Assembly (NCBI RefSeq): GCF_016756495.1
Contig: NZ_AP023243.1
Location: 4,096,501-4,160,500, forward strand
Length of the DNA: 64,000 nt
Source of the DNA: Mesorhizobium sp. 113-3-3
Lineage (GTDB): Bacteria > Pseudomonadota > Alphaproteobacteria > Rhizobiales > Rhizobiaceae
Direction: 5' to 3'
How positions within the stretch are numbered: position 1 is the stretch's first letter; each line of letters begins with the position of its first letter. The notes beneath the pieces were generated by a model that was given only the letters and a program-made list of their open reading frames with translations, was not told the DNA's origin and did no database searches. Shown piece by piece: positions 50,011-59,540 of this stretch. Position numbers and translations under genes: made by a program.

Positions 50011-53000
50011 ATGTCAAGCGGGAACGACACCATCACCGGCACGAGCGCGGCCGACATCATCGATGCGGGCGAGGGTGACGACATCGTCAATGCGCTTGCG
50101 GGCAACGACACCATCACTGGCGGCAAGGGCGACGATATCCTCAATGGCGGCGCCGGAAACGACACCTATAATTATATCAGGGGTGACGGCAACGACACCA
50201 TTACCGAGTTGAGCCTGGGCGGTTCCAGCGACCGCCTGGTCTTCACCGACATCAATCAGGCCGATGTCACCCTGGTGCGCAACGGCACCGACGTCACGCT
50301 CGTCATCGCTGAAAGCGCGCCCGGCGCCGGCGATGGCGGCTCGATCCTGCTCAAGGACAATTTCGAGGACGTCACCGATCGTGGCATCGACCGGATCGTC
50401 TTCGCCGACAATTCGGCGTGGACACGCGCCTCCATGCGGGCCGCCTGGCTGGCTCAGGTCTCGACCTCGGGCAACGACACCATCACCGGCTTCAATGCCG
50501 CCGACACCATCACCGGCGGCGCCGGCAACGATGTCATGGACGGCGGCAAGGGCAACGACATCTACAATTACGCGCGCGGCCACGGCAACGACACCATCAT
50601 CGAGGCGGCTTCCGGCGGAACCGATGACCGGCTAGTGCTGCAGGGGATCAACCCGTCGGCGGTGAGCCTTGTGCGCAACGGCAACGACGTCACGCTCGTC
50701 ATCGCCGAAAGCACGCCTGGCGCCGGCGACGGCGGGTCCGTCCTGCTCAAGGACAATTTCGAGGAATATTACGACCAGGGCATCGACAAGATCGTCTTCG
50801 GCGACGGCACGATCTGGACCCGGGCCGCACTGCGCACGGCATTCCTTGCCCAGTCCTCGACGTCGGGCAACGACGTCATCACCGGCTTTGCCGTCAACGA
50901 CACGATCAATGCCGGCGACGGCAACGACCAGGTCTTCGCCGGCGATGGCGCCGACACGCTTACCGGCGGCAAGGGTGCGGACAGTCTTTACGGCGGCGCC
51001 GGCAACGACACCTACATTTATGCCCGCGGCGACGGCAACGACACGATCCAGGAAGACAGCGGCGGCGGCGCCGGCGACCAGTTGGTCCTGACCGGGATCA
51101 ATCCGTCGGCCGTGACGTTGGTCCGCAACGGCGCCGATGCGTCGCTGGTGATCGCCGAAAGCGCGCCGGGCGCCGGCGATGGCGGCTCGATCCTGCTCAA
51201 GGCCAATTTCGACGAGAACAATGGCCAAGGCGTCGATAAGATTGTCTTCGCAGACGGCACCATCTGGACGCGGGCGGAGCTGCGGGCGATGTACCTTGCC
51301 CAGGTGTCCACGGCGGGCAACGACACCATCACGGGCTTCGGTGGCGCCGACATCATCAATGCGGGTGCCGGCAACGACGTTGTCGATGCCGGCGGAGGCA
51401 ATGACGATCTGCGCGGCGGCACCGGCAATGACACGCTCTCCGGCGGCGATGGCAGCGACACCTATCATTATGCCCGCGGCGACGGGGACGACATCATCAT
51501 CGAAGGACCTTCCGGCGGTGGACAAGACAGCCTCGTTCTCGAGGGCATCAGCCGCTCGGATGTGACGGTGGTGCGCAACGGCAATGACGTGACGCTTTTC
51601 ATCGCCGAGAGCGCGCCGGGCGCCGGCGACGGCGGATCCATCCAGTTGAAGAACAATGCGGACCCGTACCCCAACAGCGGCGTCGACGGGATTGTCTTCG
51701 CCGGGGGCACGGCATGGTCGAAAAGTGACCTGTTCACCAACATCGATTTCGTCGGCGGCACTGCTGGAAACGACACGGTAACGGGAACAAGCGGAAACGA
51801 CCTGGTTCGCGCCGGCAGGGGCAACGACACTCTTCTCGGTGGCGGCGGCAATGACGAGTATCACTATCAACGCGGCGACGGCAACGACACCATCGTCGAA
51901 GACATCAATGGCGGCACCGATGACCGGCTGGTGCTGGAAGGCATCAACCCGGCCGATATCAGCCTGGTGCGCAACGGCAACGACCTGACGCTGGTGATCG
52001 CCGAAAGTGCGCCGGGCGCCGGTGACGGCGGCTCCGTCCTGGTCAAGGAAACGCTGGAAGACAATTCCAACCGCGGCATCGAGAAAATCGTCTTTGCCGA
52101 CGGCACGGTCTGGACCAGGGCCGATCTCAGGGTGATCGTGCTCGACCGGGCGGGTACGAGCGGCAGCGACACGATCGCCGGCTTCAGCATTGCCGATACG
52201 ATCCAGGGCCGCGCAGGCAACGACGCGCTCAGTGGCGCTGGCGGGGATGATACCTACCTGTACGCCCGCGGCGACGGCAACGATACCATCACAGAAGACA
52301 CCAACAATGGCAGCAACGACCGGTTGGTGTTCAGCAATATCAATGCCGCCGCCGTGAGCCTGTCGCGCAGCGGCAATGACGTGACGGTGGTGATCGCCGA
52401 AAGTACGCCGGGTGCCGGTGACGGCGGATCTGTCTTGCTCAAGAACAGCCTCGACGAGTATTACGGCCAGGGCGTCGACAAGGTGGTCTTCGCCGACGGC
52501 ACGATTTGGACCCGGGCCGACATCAGGGTCAAACTGCTGGATCAGGCTGCAACAGCCGGCAACGATACCATTGCCGGCTTCAACACCGCCGATACGATCC
52601 AGGGCCGCGCGGGCAACGACGCGCTCAATGGCGCCGGTGGCGACGACACGTACCTCTACGCCCGCGGCGACGGCAACGACACCATCACCGAGGACACCAA
52701 TAATGGCGGCAACGACCGGTTGGTGTTTACAGACATCAATCCTTCGGCCGTGACCCTGGTGCGCAACGGCAACGACGTGACGGTGGTGATCGCCGAGAGC
52801 ACGCCGGGCGCCGGCGACGGCGGGTCGGTGCTGCTCAAGAACAGCCTCGACGACTATTACGGTCAGGGTGTCGACAAGGTCGTCTTCGCCGACGGCACGA
52901 TCTGGACCCGGGCCGACATCAGGGCCATGCTGGTTTCGGCATCCGGCACAAGCGGCGATGACACGATCAACGGAACGGGTTCATCCGATATCATCGCCGG

Positions 53001-56000
53001 CCATGCCGGCAACGACACGCTCAATGGTGGCGGCGGCGACGACACCTACCTCTACGCCCGTGGCGACGGCAACGACACAATCAACGAAGGAACCAACGGC
53101 GGCGGCAACGACCAACTGGTGTTCAGCGACATCAACCCTGCTGCCGTCAGCCTGGTGCGCAACGGCAATGACGTGACGGTGGTGATTGCCGAAAGCACGC
53201 CAGGCGCCGGCGACGGCGGCTCGGTCCTGCTCAAGGACACGCTCAACGACAGTTACGGCCAAGGCGTTGACAAGGTCGTTTTCGCCGATGGCACGATTTG
53301 GACCCGGGCCCAGCTGCGCGACATGCTGCTGACCGGCACTGCCGCCAATGAGACGTTTGCCGGGTTTTGGGGCGATGACACCTTCCGCTATGCCCGCGGC
53401 GGCGGCAACGACACGATTGTTGAAGACACGAACAGCGGCAGCGGCGATCGGCTGTTGCTGACCGACATCAATCCCTCGGCCGTGAGCCTGGCGCGCAACG
53501 GCAACGACGTGACGGTGGTGATCGCCGAAAGCACGCCGGGCGCCGGGGACGGCGGCTCGGTGCTGCTCAAGAACAGCCTCGACGACTATTACGGCCAGGG
53601 TGTCGACAAGGTTGTCTTCGCCGACGGCACGATTTGGACCCGGGCCGACATCAGGGTCAAACTGCTGGATCAGGCTGCAACCGCCGGTAACGACACCATT
53701 GTCGGCTTCAACATCGCCGATACGATACAGGGCCGCGCCGGCAACGACGCGCTCAACGGCGCCGGTGGCGACGACACCTACCTCTACGCTCGTGGCGATG
53801 GCAACGACACCGTCACCGAAGACACCAACAATGGCGGCAACGACCGGCTGGTGTTTATTAACATCAACCCTGCCGTCGTCAGCCTGGTGCGCAGCGGCAA
53901 TGACGTGACGGTGGTGATCGCTGAAAGTACGCCGGGCGCCGGCGACGGCGGCTCGGTGCTGCTCAAGAACAGCCTCGACGACTACTATGGCCAGGGCGTC
54001 GACAAGGTCGTCTTTGCCGATGGCACGACATGGACCCGGGCCGATATCAGGGTCAAGCTGCTGGACCAGGCCGGAACCGCCGGCAACGACACCATCACCG
54101 GCTTCAACTCCGCCGATACGATACAAGGCCGCGCCGGCAACGATACGCTCAACGGCGCTGGTGGCGACGACACCTACCTCTACGCTCGTGGCGACGGCAA
54201 CGACACCATTTTCGAGGGAACCAACAACGGTGGCAACGACCGACTGGTGTTCAGCGACATCAATCCTGCGTCCGTAAGCCTGGTGCGCAACGGTAATGAT
54301 GTGTCTGTGGTGATTGCCGAAAGCACGCCGGGCGCCGGGGATGGCGGCTCGGTCCTGCTCAAGGACACGCTCAACGACTATTACGGCCAAGGCGTCGACA
54401 AGGTCGTCTTCGCCGACGGCACGATCTGGACCAGGGCCCAACTACGCGACAGGCTGCTGACCAGCACCGCGGCAGATGAGACGTTTGTTGGATTCTCAGG
54501 CAGCGATACCTACCGCTACGCTCGCGGCGGCGGCCACGACACGATTGTTGAAGGTGCGAGCAGCGGCAACGCCGATCAGTTATTGCTGACCGACATCAAC
54601 CCAGCGGCCGCAACGTTAGTGCGCAATGGCAATGATGTGACATTGGTCATCGCCGAGAGTGCGCCCGGCGCAGGAGACGGCGGGTCGGTGCTGCTCAAGA
54701 ACAGCCTCGACGACTACTACGACCAAGGCGTCGACAAGGTCGTCTTTGCCGACAACACCGTTTGGACACGGGCCGACATCAGGGTCAAACTGCTGGATCA
54801 GGCTGCAACCGCCGGCAACGACTCCATTACCGGCTTCAACTCCGCCGATACGATCCAGGGTCGCGCCGGCAACGATACGCTCAATGGCGCCGGAGGTGAC
54901 GACAGTTACCTCTACGCCCGTGGCGACGGCAACGACACCATTTTCGAGGGAACCAACAACGGCGGCAATGACCGGCTGGTGTTCAGCGACATCAATCCTT
55001 CAGCCGTAAGCCTGGTGCGCAACGGCAATGATGTGTCGGTGGTGATCTCCGAAAGCGCGCCGGGTACCGGCGACGGCGGCTCGGTCCTGCTCAAGGACAC
55101 GCTCAACGACTATTACGGCCAAGGCGTCGACAAGGTCGTCTTCGCCGACGGCACGATCTGGAACAGGGCGGATCTGGTTGCACGGGCCAACGCGACGGTC
55201 AGTTATGCGTCGAATGCTGATGCGGTATCGGTCGATCTGGCGCTTGGAACGACCGTCGTGAACCATGCGGCCCTGGTCGGGCAATTCGTCCGCGTCTACC
55301 AGACCAATGGCAACTACCTTTCTCTTGCCGAAGTGCAGGTCTTCGAAAACGGGCAGAATGTCGCATTGGACGGCACGGCAAGCCAGAAGACCACCGGCTG
55401 GGGAGGCGACGCCAGCCGCGCCATTGACGGCAACACCGATGGCGTTTTCGACCACAATTCCGTGACCCACACCGGAACGCCCAACGTGGGCGAATGGTGG
55501 CAGGTCGATCTCGGTCAAGCGGCCACGATCGATCAAATCGTCATTTTCAACAGAGCGGATTACTCGAACCGTCTTGGCGATTTCGACGTGGTTATCACCA
55601 GCCAGGAACTGTCATCGTCGGCGTCACTGCAAGATGCCATCTCGCAACCTGGTGCTCAGGTCGTGCATTATTCCGGCACTTTCCCCTCGAGCGATACCGT
55701 GTTCACAACCAGCGAAACGCATACGTTGACGAACATCAAATACGTCATAGGATCCGCCTTCAATGACATCCTCCGTGGAGACGCATCGGCCAACATGCTC
55801 CTCGGTGGCGGCGGCAACGATACGATAGAAGGGCGGGGCGGTCAGGACCTTTTGTCGGGCGGAGCCGGCAACGACACCTTCATCTTCAAAGCCGGGTTTG
55901 GCCTCGACACCATCACGGACTTCACCGCTGGAGCCGCGTCGGACGATGTCATCCAGTTCGGCAATGATGTCTTCGCCGACTTCGCCTCGGTCCTCGCCGC

Positions 56001-56118
56001 AGCCACCCAGGTCGGCGCCGACACGGTGATCACCCATGACGCCGGCAATACGCTGACCCTGAAGAATGTTGCGCTGGCAAATCTTCATCAGGATGATTTC
56101 CAGTTCATCGCCGCCTGA
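50011..56118 (+). CDS. giant RTX repeat protein, type I secretion substrate with F5/8 type C domain
   Basis: The 2035-residue protein has no signal peptide and is made of RTX nonapeptides (GGxGxDxxx; e.g. GGKGDDILNGGAGNDTY) that bind calcium after export. Thirteen units each combine a short RTX run with an HCBP_related-like module (DRLVxxxINPxxVxLVRNGNDVTxVIAES, then PGAGDGGSVLLK and VDKVVFADGTIWTRA). An F5/8 type C, galactose-binding-like domain follows (about residues 1751-1865, ending DQIVIFNRADYSNRLGDFDVVI), then a terminal RTX block (about 1925-1965) and a C-terminal signal ending HQDDFQFIAA. The ATG follows GGAAGGGGATAGCCG. The direct neighbours are its transporter genes. It is probably a surface adhesin or biofilm protein; an enzymatic domain is not seen. 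Confidence 0.92.
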   Translation: MSSGNDTITGTSAADIIDAGEGDDIVNALAGNDTITGGKGDDILNGGAGNDTYNYIRGDGNDTITELSLGGSSDRLVFTDINQADVTLVRNGTDVTLVIAESAPGAGDGGSILLKDNFEDVTDRGIDRIVFADNSAWTRASMRAAWLAQVSTSGNDTITGFNAADTITGGAGNDVMDGGKGNDIYNYARGHGNDTIIEAASGGTDDRLVLQGINPSAVSLVRNGNDVTLVIAESTPGAGDGGSVLLKDNFEEYYDQGIDKIVFGDGTIWTRAALRTAFLAQSSTSGNDVITGFAVNDTINAGDGNDQVFAGDGADTLTGGKGADSLYGGAGNDTYIYARGDGNDTIQEDSGGGAGDQLVLTGINPSAVTLVRNGADASLVIAESAPGAGDGGSILLKANFDENNGQGVDKIVFADGTIWTRAELRAMYLAQVSTAGNDTITGFGGADIINAGAGNDVVDAGGGNDDLRGGTGNDTLSGGDGSDTYHYARGDGDDIIIEGPSGGGQDSLVLEGISRSDVTVVRNGNDVTLFIAESAPGAGDGGSIQLKNNADPYPNSGVDGIVFAGGTAWSKSDLFTNIDFVGGTAGNDTVTGTSGNDLVRAGRGNDTLLGGGGNDEYHYQRGDGNDTIVEDINGGTDDRLVLEGINPADISLVRNGNDLTLVIAESAPGAGDGGSVLVKETLEDNSNRGIEKIVFADGTVWTRADLRVIVLDRAGTSGSDTIAGFSIADTIQGRAGNDALSGAGGDDTYLYARGDGNDTITEDTNNGSNDRLVFSNINAAAVSLSRSGNDVTVVIAESTPGAGDGGSVLLKNSLDEYYGQGVDKVVFADGTIWTRADIRVKLLDQAATAGNDTIAGFNTADTIQGRAGNDALNGAGGDDTYLYARGDGNDTITEDTNNGGNDRLVFTDINPSAVTLVRNGNDVTVVIAESTPGAGDGGSVLLKNSLDDYYGQGVDKVVFADGTIWTRADIRAMLVSASGTSGDDTINGTGSSDIIAGHAGNDTLNGGGGDDTYLYARGDGNDTINEGTNGGGNDQLVFSDINPAAVSLVRNGNDVTVVIAESTPGAGDGGSVLLKDTLNDSYGQGVDKVVFADGTIWTRAQLRDMLLTGTAANETFAGFWGDDTFRYARGGGNDTIVEDTNSGSGDRLLLTDINPSAVSLARNGNDVTVVIAESTPGAGDGGSVLLKNSLDDYYGQGVDKVVFADGTIWTRADIRVKLLDQAATAGNDTIVGFNIADTIQGRAGNDALNGAGGDDTYLYARGDGNDTVTEDTNNGGNDRLVFININPAVVSLVRSGNDVTVVIAESTPGAGDGGSVLLKNSLDDYYGQGVDKVVFADGTTWTRADIRVKLLDQAGTAGNDTITGFNSADTIQGRAGNDTLNGAGGDDTYLYARGDGNDTIFEGTNNGGNDRLVFSDINPASVSLVRNGNDVSVVIAESTPGAGDGGSVLLKDTLNDYYGQGVDKVVFADGTIWTRAQLRDRLLTSTAADETFVGFSGSDTYRYARGGGHDTIVEGASSGNADQLLLTDINPAAATLVRNGNDVTLVIAESAPGAGDGGSVLLKNSLDDYYDQGVDKVVFADNTVWTRADIRVKLLDQAATAGNDSITGFNSADTIQGRAGNDTLNGAGGDDSYLYARGDGNDTIFEGTNNGGNDRLVFSDINPSAVSLVRNGNDVSVVISESAPGTGDGGSVLLKDTLNDYYGQGVDKVVFADGTIWNRADLVARANATVSYASNADAVSVDLALGTTVVNHAALVGQFVRVYQTNGNYLSLAEVQVFENGQNVALDGTASQKTTGWGGDASRAIDGNTDGVFDHNSVTHTGTPNVGEWWQVDLGQAATIDQIVIFNRADYSNRLGDFDVVITSQELSSSASLQDAISQPGAQVVHYSGTFPSSDTVFTTSETHTLTNIKYVIGSAFNDILRGDASANMLLGGGGNDTIEGRGGQDLLSGGAGNDTFIFKAGFGLDTITDFTAGAASDDVIQFGNDVFADFASVLAAATQVGADTVITHDAGNTLTLKNVALANLHQDDFQFIAA
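50320..55080 (+). repeat. 13 tandem coding units, mostly 396 bp, with a 1128-bp duplicated block
   Basis: The proline codon of PGAGDGG recurs at 50320, 50716, 51166, 51616, 52012, 52408, 52804, 53200, 53536, 53932, 54328, 54664 and 55060. Intervals are 396 bp (132 residues), twice 450 (two extra nonapeptides) and twice 336 (shortened). Units 8-10 and 11-13 have the same 396/336 pattern offset by exactly 1128 bp, which shows duplication of a three-unit block. Confidence 0.9.
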
Positions 56119-56146
56119 TGCCTGAACTGGAAATCATTTGAAGGCG

Positions 56147-57892
56147 ATGCCGCAGTCCCGTCCGTCCGAGCCGCCGCGAACCACCCTCGCGGCGGTTCTT
56201 GGTTCCTTCCGGCGTGCCTTTGCCGGCATCGCGCTGATGAGCGGTGTCGTCAACATATTGGCGCTGACCGGCTCGTTCTTCATGCTGCAGGTCTACGACC
56301 GGGTCATCCCCGGCCGCAGCGTGCCGACGCTGGTCGGGCTTGCGGTGTTTGCCGGCACGCTGTTCGTCTTCCAGGGCGTGCTCGAGCTCATCCGGTCGCG
56401 GCTGCTGGTGCGCATCGGCATGGGGCTGGACACACGGTTGAGCGGGCAGGTCTATGCGGCACTCATGCGGCTGCCCTTGCGCACCAAGCTCGCCGGCGAT
56501 GGCCTGCAGTCGCTGCGCGATCTCGACCAGGTGCGTTCGTTTATGTCGAGCGCCGGTCCGACGGCGCTTTTCGACTTGCCATGGATGCCGCTCTATCTCG
56601 GCATCTGCTTTCTCTTCCATTTCTGGATCGGCATGACGGCGCTCGCTGGCGCCATCGTCCTGTTCAGCCTGACGCTGTTTGCCGAGGCCCGCACGCGCGA
56701 GCCCGCCAAGGAAGCCAACCGCCAGGCCGCCGCGCGCAACACGCTGGCCGAAGCGACACGGCGCAATGTCGAGGTGCTGCAGGCGATGGGCTTTGGTTCG
56801 CGCATCGCCGGACGCTGGGCCGATATCAACGCCGAGTATCTCGGCACCAACGCCAAGGCGAGCGATCTGGCCGGCACGCTCGGAACCATCTCCAAGATCC
56901 TGCGCATGATGCTGCAGTCCGGCATACTGGCGATCGGCGCCTGGCTCGTCATTCACCAGGAAGCGACAGGCGGCATCATGATTGCGAGTTCCATCATGAT
57001 GAGCCGGGCGCTGGCGCCGATCGAACTGGCCATCGCGCACTGGAAGGGCTTCGTCACCGCCCGCCAGGCCTGGGCGCGGCTCACCCAGCTGCTGGCGCTG
57101 CTTCCCGAAGCGGCGACGACGGTTTCCCTGCCGGCGCCGACGGCCACTCTCGTGGTCGAAGGCATCAGCGTCACGCCGCCGGGCGAGCGGCGGGTGGTCG
57201 TGCAGGATGCGGGCTTTGCCCTGGAAAAGGGCGCCGGCCTCGGCATTATCGGGCCGAGTGCTTCCGGCAAATCCTCGCTGGTGCGGGCGATCGCCGGCAT
57301 CTGGCTGCCGGGCCGCGGCGCCGTCAGGCTGGACGGCGCAACGCTTGACCAGTGGTCGCCGGAGGAGCTTGGCCGGCATGTCGGCTATCTGCCGCAGGAT
57401 GTGCAGCTGTTCGACGGCACCATTGCCGAGAACATCGCGCGTTTCGAGCCCGAGGCGCCTTCGGACAAGATCCTGTCTGCCGCCCGGGCGGCAGGCGTGC
57501 ACGACCTGATCGTCCATCTGCCGGAAGGCTACGAGACACGCATCGGCGAGGCCGGATCGGCCCTGTCGGCCGGCCAGCGGCAAAGGGTTGCGCTGGCGCG
57601 TGCGCTTTATGGCGATCCGTTCCTGGTCGTCCTCGATGAGCCCAATTCGAACCTCGATGCCGAAGGCGAGGCCGCCTTGACCGAGGCGATCCAGGGCGTT
57701 CGCGCCCGCGGCGGCATCGCCGTCGTGGTGGCGCATCGCCCAAGCGCGCTGGCAAGCCTCGACCAGGTCCTGGTCATGGCGAATGGCCGGGTCCAGGCCT
57801 TTGGCCCGAAGAACGAAGTGCTGAACAAGGTCACCCGGCCGGGTGGCGTGCCATTGAAAGTCGTATCCGCGCCCGAGGAGAACGCATCCTGA
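56147..57892 (+). CDS. type I secretion ABC transporter/permease (PrtD/HlyB-like)
   Basis: This 581-residue inner-membrane exporter has a six-helix ABC transmembrane domain (about residues 20-310; LALTGSFFMLQVYDRVIPGRSVPTL is diagnostic of the PrtD group) and a nucleotide-binding domain (about 330-560). Walker A is GPSASGKSSLVR, the signature is LSAGQRQRVALARAL, and Walker B is VVLDEPNSNLD. No N-terminal C39-like domain is present, which fits the PrtD rather than the HlyB subgroup. A TTG at 56138 is in frame, but the ATG at 56147 is preferred. It starts 28 bases after the RTX gene and overlaps the next gene by one base. Confidence 0.94.
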   Translation: MPQSRPSEPPRTTLAAVLGSFRRAFAGIALMSGVVNILALTGSFFMLQVYDRVIPGRSVPTLVGLAVFAGTLFVFQGVLELIRSRLLVRIGMGLDTRLSGQVYAALMRLPLRTKLAGDGLQSLRDLDQVRSFMSSAGPTALFDLPWMPLYLGICFLFHFWIGMTALAGAIVLFSLTLFAEARTREPAKEANRQAAARNTLAEATRRNVEVLQAMGFGSRIAGRWADINAEYLGTNAKASDLAGTLGTISKILRMMLQSGILAIGAWLVIHQEATGGIMIASSIMMSRALAPIELAIAHWKGFVTARQAWARLTQLLALLPEAATTVSLPAPTATLVVEGISVTPPGERRVVVQDAGFALEKGAGLGIIGPSASGKSSLVRAIAGIWLPGRGAVRLDGATLDQWSPEELGRHVGYLPQDVQLFDGTIAENIARFEPEAPSDKILSAARAAGVHDLIVHLPEGYETRIGEAGSALSAGQRQRVALARALYGDPFLVVLDEPNSNLDAEGEAALTEAIQGVRARGGIAVVVAHRPSALASLDQVLVMANGRVQAFGPKNEVLNKVTRPGGVPLKVVSAPEENAS

Positions 57893-59196
57893 TGGCCGTG
57901 GCCCCCACCATCGACCGGACCATCCGGCGCTATTTGCTTGCCGGCGTGGCGGCGTGCATTCTTCTGGTCGGTGGCGCGGGCAGCCTGGCGGCGGTCACCG
58001 AACTGTCCGGCGCCGTGATTGCGCCGGGCAAGCTGGTCGTCGATTCCAGCGTCAAGAAGGTGCAGCATCCCACCGGTGGCGTGGTCGGCACCATTCTGGC
58101 GCGCGAAGGCGATGCGGTGAAATCCGGCCAGGTGCTGCTTCGTCTCGACGAGACGGTCACCCGCGCCAATCTGGCGATCGTCATCAAGGGGCTCGACCAA
58201 TTCGAGGCGCGGCTGGCCCGTCTCGAAGCCGAGCGCGACAACCATGCCGACATCGCCTTTCCGGCTTCATTGACATCGAGGCGCGATGACCCCGCCGTTG
58301 CGCGCGCCATGGCTGGCGAACAGTCGCTGTTCGAGTTTCGCCGCCAGGCCCGCGCCGGGCAGAAGGCGCAATTGGAAGAGCGTATTGCGCAGCTTGCCGA
58401 GGAGGCCTCGGGGCTCACCGAGCAGCGGGAGGCCAAGAGCCAGGAAATAAAACTGATCGGCACCGAGCTCGACAGCATCCGCACGCTCTGGCTGAAGAAG
58501 CTTGTCTCGATCGACCGCATGACGGCGCTGGAGCGCGACGCGGTGCGGCTCGACGGCGAACACGGGCAGCTGACGGCCTCCATTGCACAGGCCAAGGGCC
58601 GGATTGCCGAGACCCGGCTGCAGATCATCCAGGTCGACCAGGATCTGCGCAGCGAGGTCGCGACCGAGCTGCGCGATGTTCAGGGAAAAATATCCGAATT
58701 CGTCGAACGCAAGGTGTCCGCCGAAGACCAGCTTAAGCGCATCGACATCCGCAGCCCGCAGGATGGCGTGGTCCACCAGCTCGCCGTCCATACGATCGGC
58801 GGCGTCATTTCGCCGGGCGAGGTCATCATGCTCGTGGTGCCGGTGGCGGATGATCTGACCGTCGAGGCCCGCATTGCCCCACAGGACATCGATCAGCTCT
58901 CGCTGGGCCAGGACGTGACGCTAAAACTCTCGGCGTTCAATCAGCGCGTGACCCCGGAACTGAACGGCGTGGTCAACGAGATTTCAGCCGATCTCAGCGT
59001 CGACGAGCGCAGCGGCGCGGGCTTCTACACGGTTCGCGTCAGCCTGCCGCGCACGGAGCTGAAGAAACTGAAGGGTCTTACCCTGGCGCCGGGCATGCCT
59101 GTCGAGGCGTTCTTCTCCACCGGCAGCCGGACCATGCTGTCCTACCTGGTGAAACCTCTGGCCGATCAGATAGCGCGCGCGTTCCGGGAAGAGTGA
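57892..59196 (+). CDS. type I secretion membrane-fusion protein (PrtE/HlyD-like)
   Basis: This 434-residue protein has one N-terminal membrane helix (about residues 13-35), a lipoyl half (VIAPGKLVVDSSVKKVQHPTGG), a long coiled-coil hairpin (about 90-285) and a C-terminal beta-barrel region (IRSPQDGVVHQLAVHTIGGVISPGE, VEARIAPQDIDQL). It bridges the PrtD-like ATPase and an outer-membrane TolC-like channel, which is not encoded in this window. The start codon overlaps the PrtD stop (TGATG). The RTX-prtD-prtE order is that of dedicated type I systems. Confidence 0.94.
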   Translation: MAVAPTIDRTIRRYLLAGVAACILLVGGAGSLAAVTELSGAVIAPGKLVVDSSVKKVQHPTGGVVGTILAREGDAVKSGQVLLRLDETVTRANLAIVIKGLDQFEARLARLEAERDNHADIAFPASLTSRRDDPAVARAMAGEQSLFEFRRQARAGQKAQLEERIAQLAEEASGLTEQREAKSQEIKLIGTELDSIRTLWLKKLVSIDRMTALERDAVRLDGEHGQLTASIAQAKGRIAETRLQIIQVDQDLRSEVATELRDVQGKISEFVERKVSAEDQLKRIDIRSPQDGVVHQLAVHTIGGVISPGEVIMLVVPVADDLTVEARIAPQDIDQLSLGQDVTLKLSAFNQRVTPELNGVVNEISADLSVDERSGAGFYTVRVSLPRTELKKLKGLTLAPGMPVEAFFSTGSRTMLSYLVKPLADQIARAFREE

Positions 59197-59540
59197 CATG
59201 GACCGGGATCGGTCCAGCCTTCGTCGAGTTGTGCCCTCGTCTTTGATTGGAAAATACTTATACGATTTCCCCGCGGACTATCTTTAAACCTGTTGACGCG
59301 ATCCCTACGTCATCTGCCGTTATGTCTATCAAGGCAACACCGATGTGACATCGCCGAGGCCACGCCTCCCTCACTGGGGACTCGGGACGCGCGGTCATTT
59401 TCCTAGACAATGAGCAGCCCAAACGTTCGACACGCCCTTGGTGCGTCGGGCGTGTCGGTGCGCGATCTCCCCATCATCAATCAACACCAACCGGGTGGCC
59501 GTTGGGTGAACAAACCCGCGCGCCCCGCAGGAGAGAAGAG
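59197..59540. other. intergenic region before the flotillin-like gene
   Basis: About 344 bases follow the secretion operon. A short hairpin TGGACCG/CGGTCCA (59199-59216) lies just after the stop codon but has no T tract. No convincing gene or clear promoter is visible; an open frame that continues into the next gene in another frame is a shadow. Confidence 0.55.

Noticed and set aside
50632..54441. Minus-strand open frames and a CRISPR-like appearance in the RTX region
   Set aside because: The repetition follows the 132-residue protein period on the plus strand, units are far longer than CRISPR spacers, and no cas genes are present.
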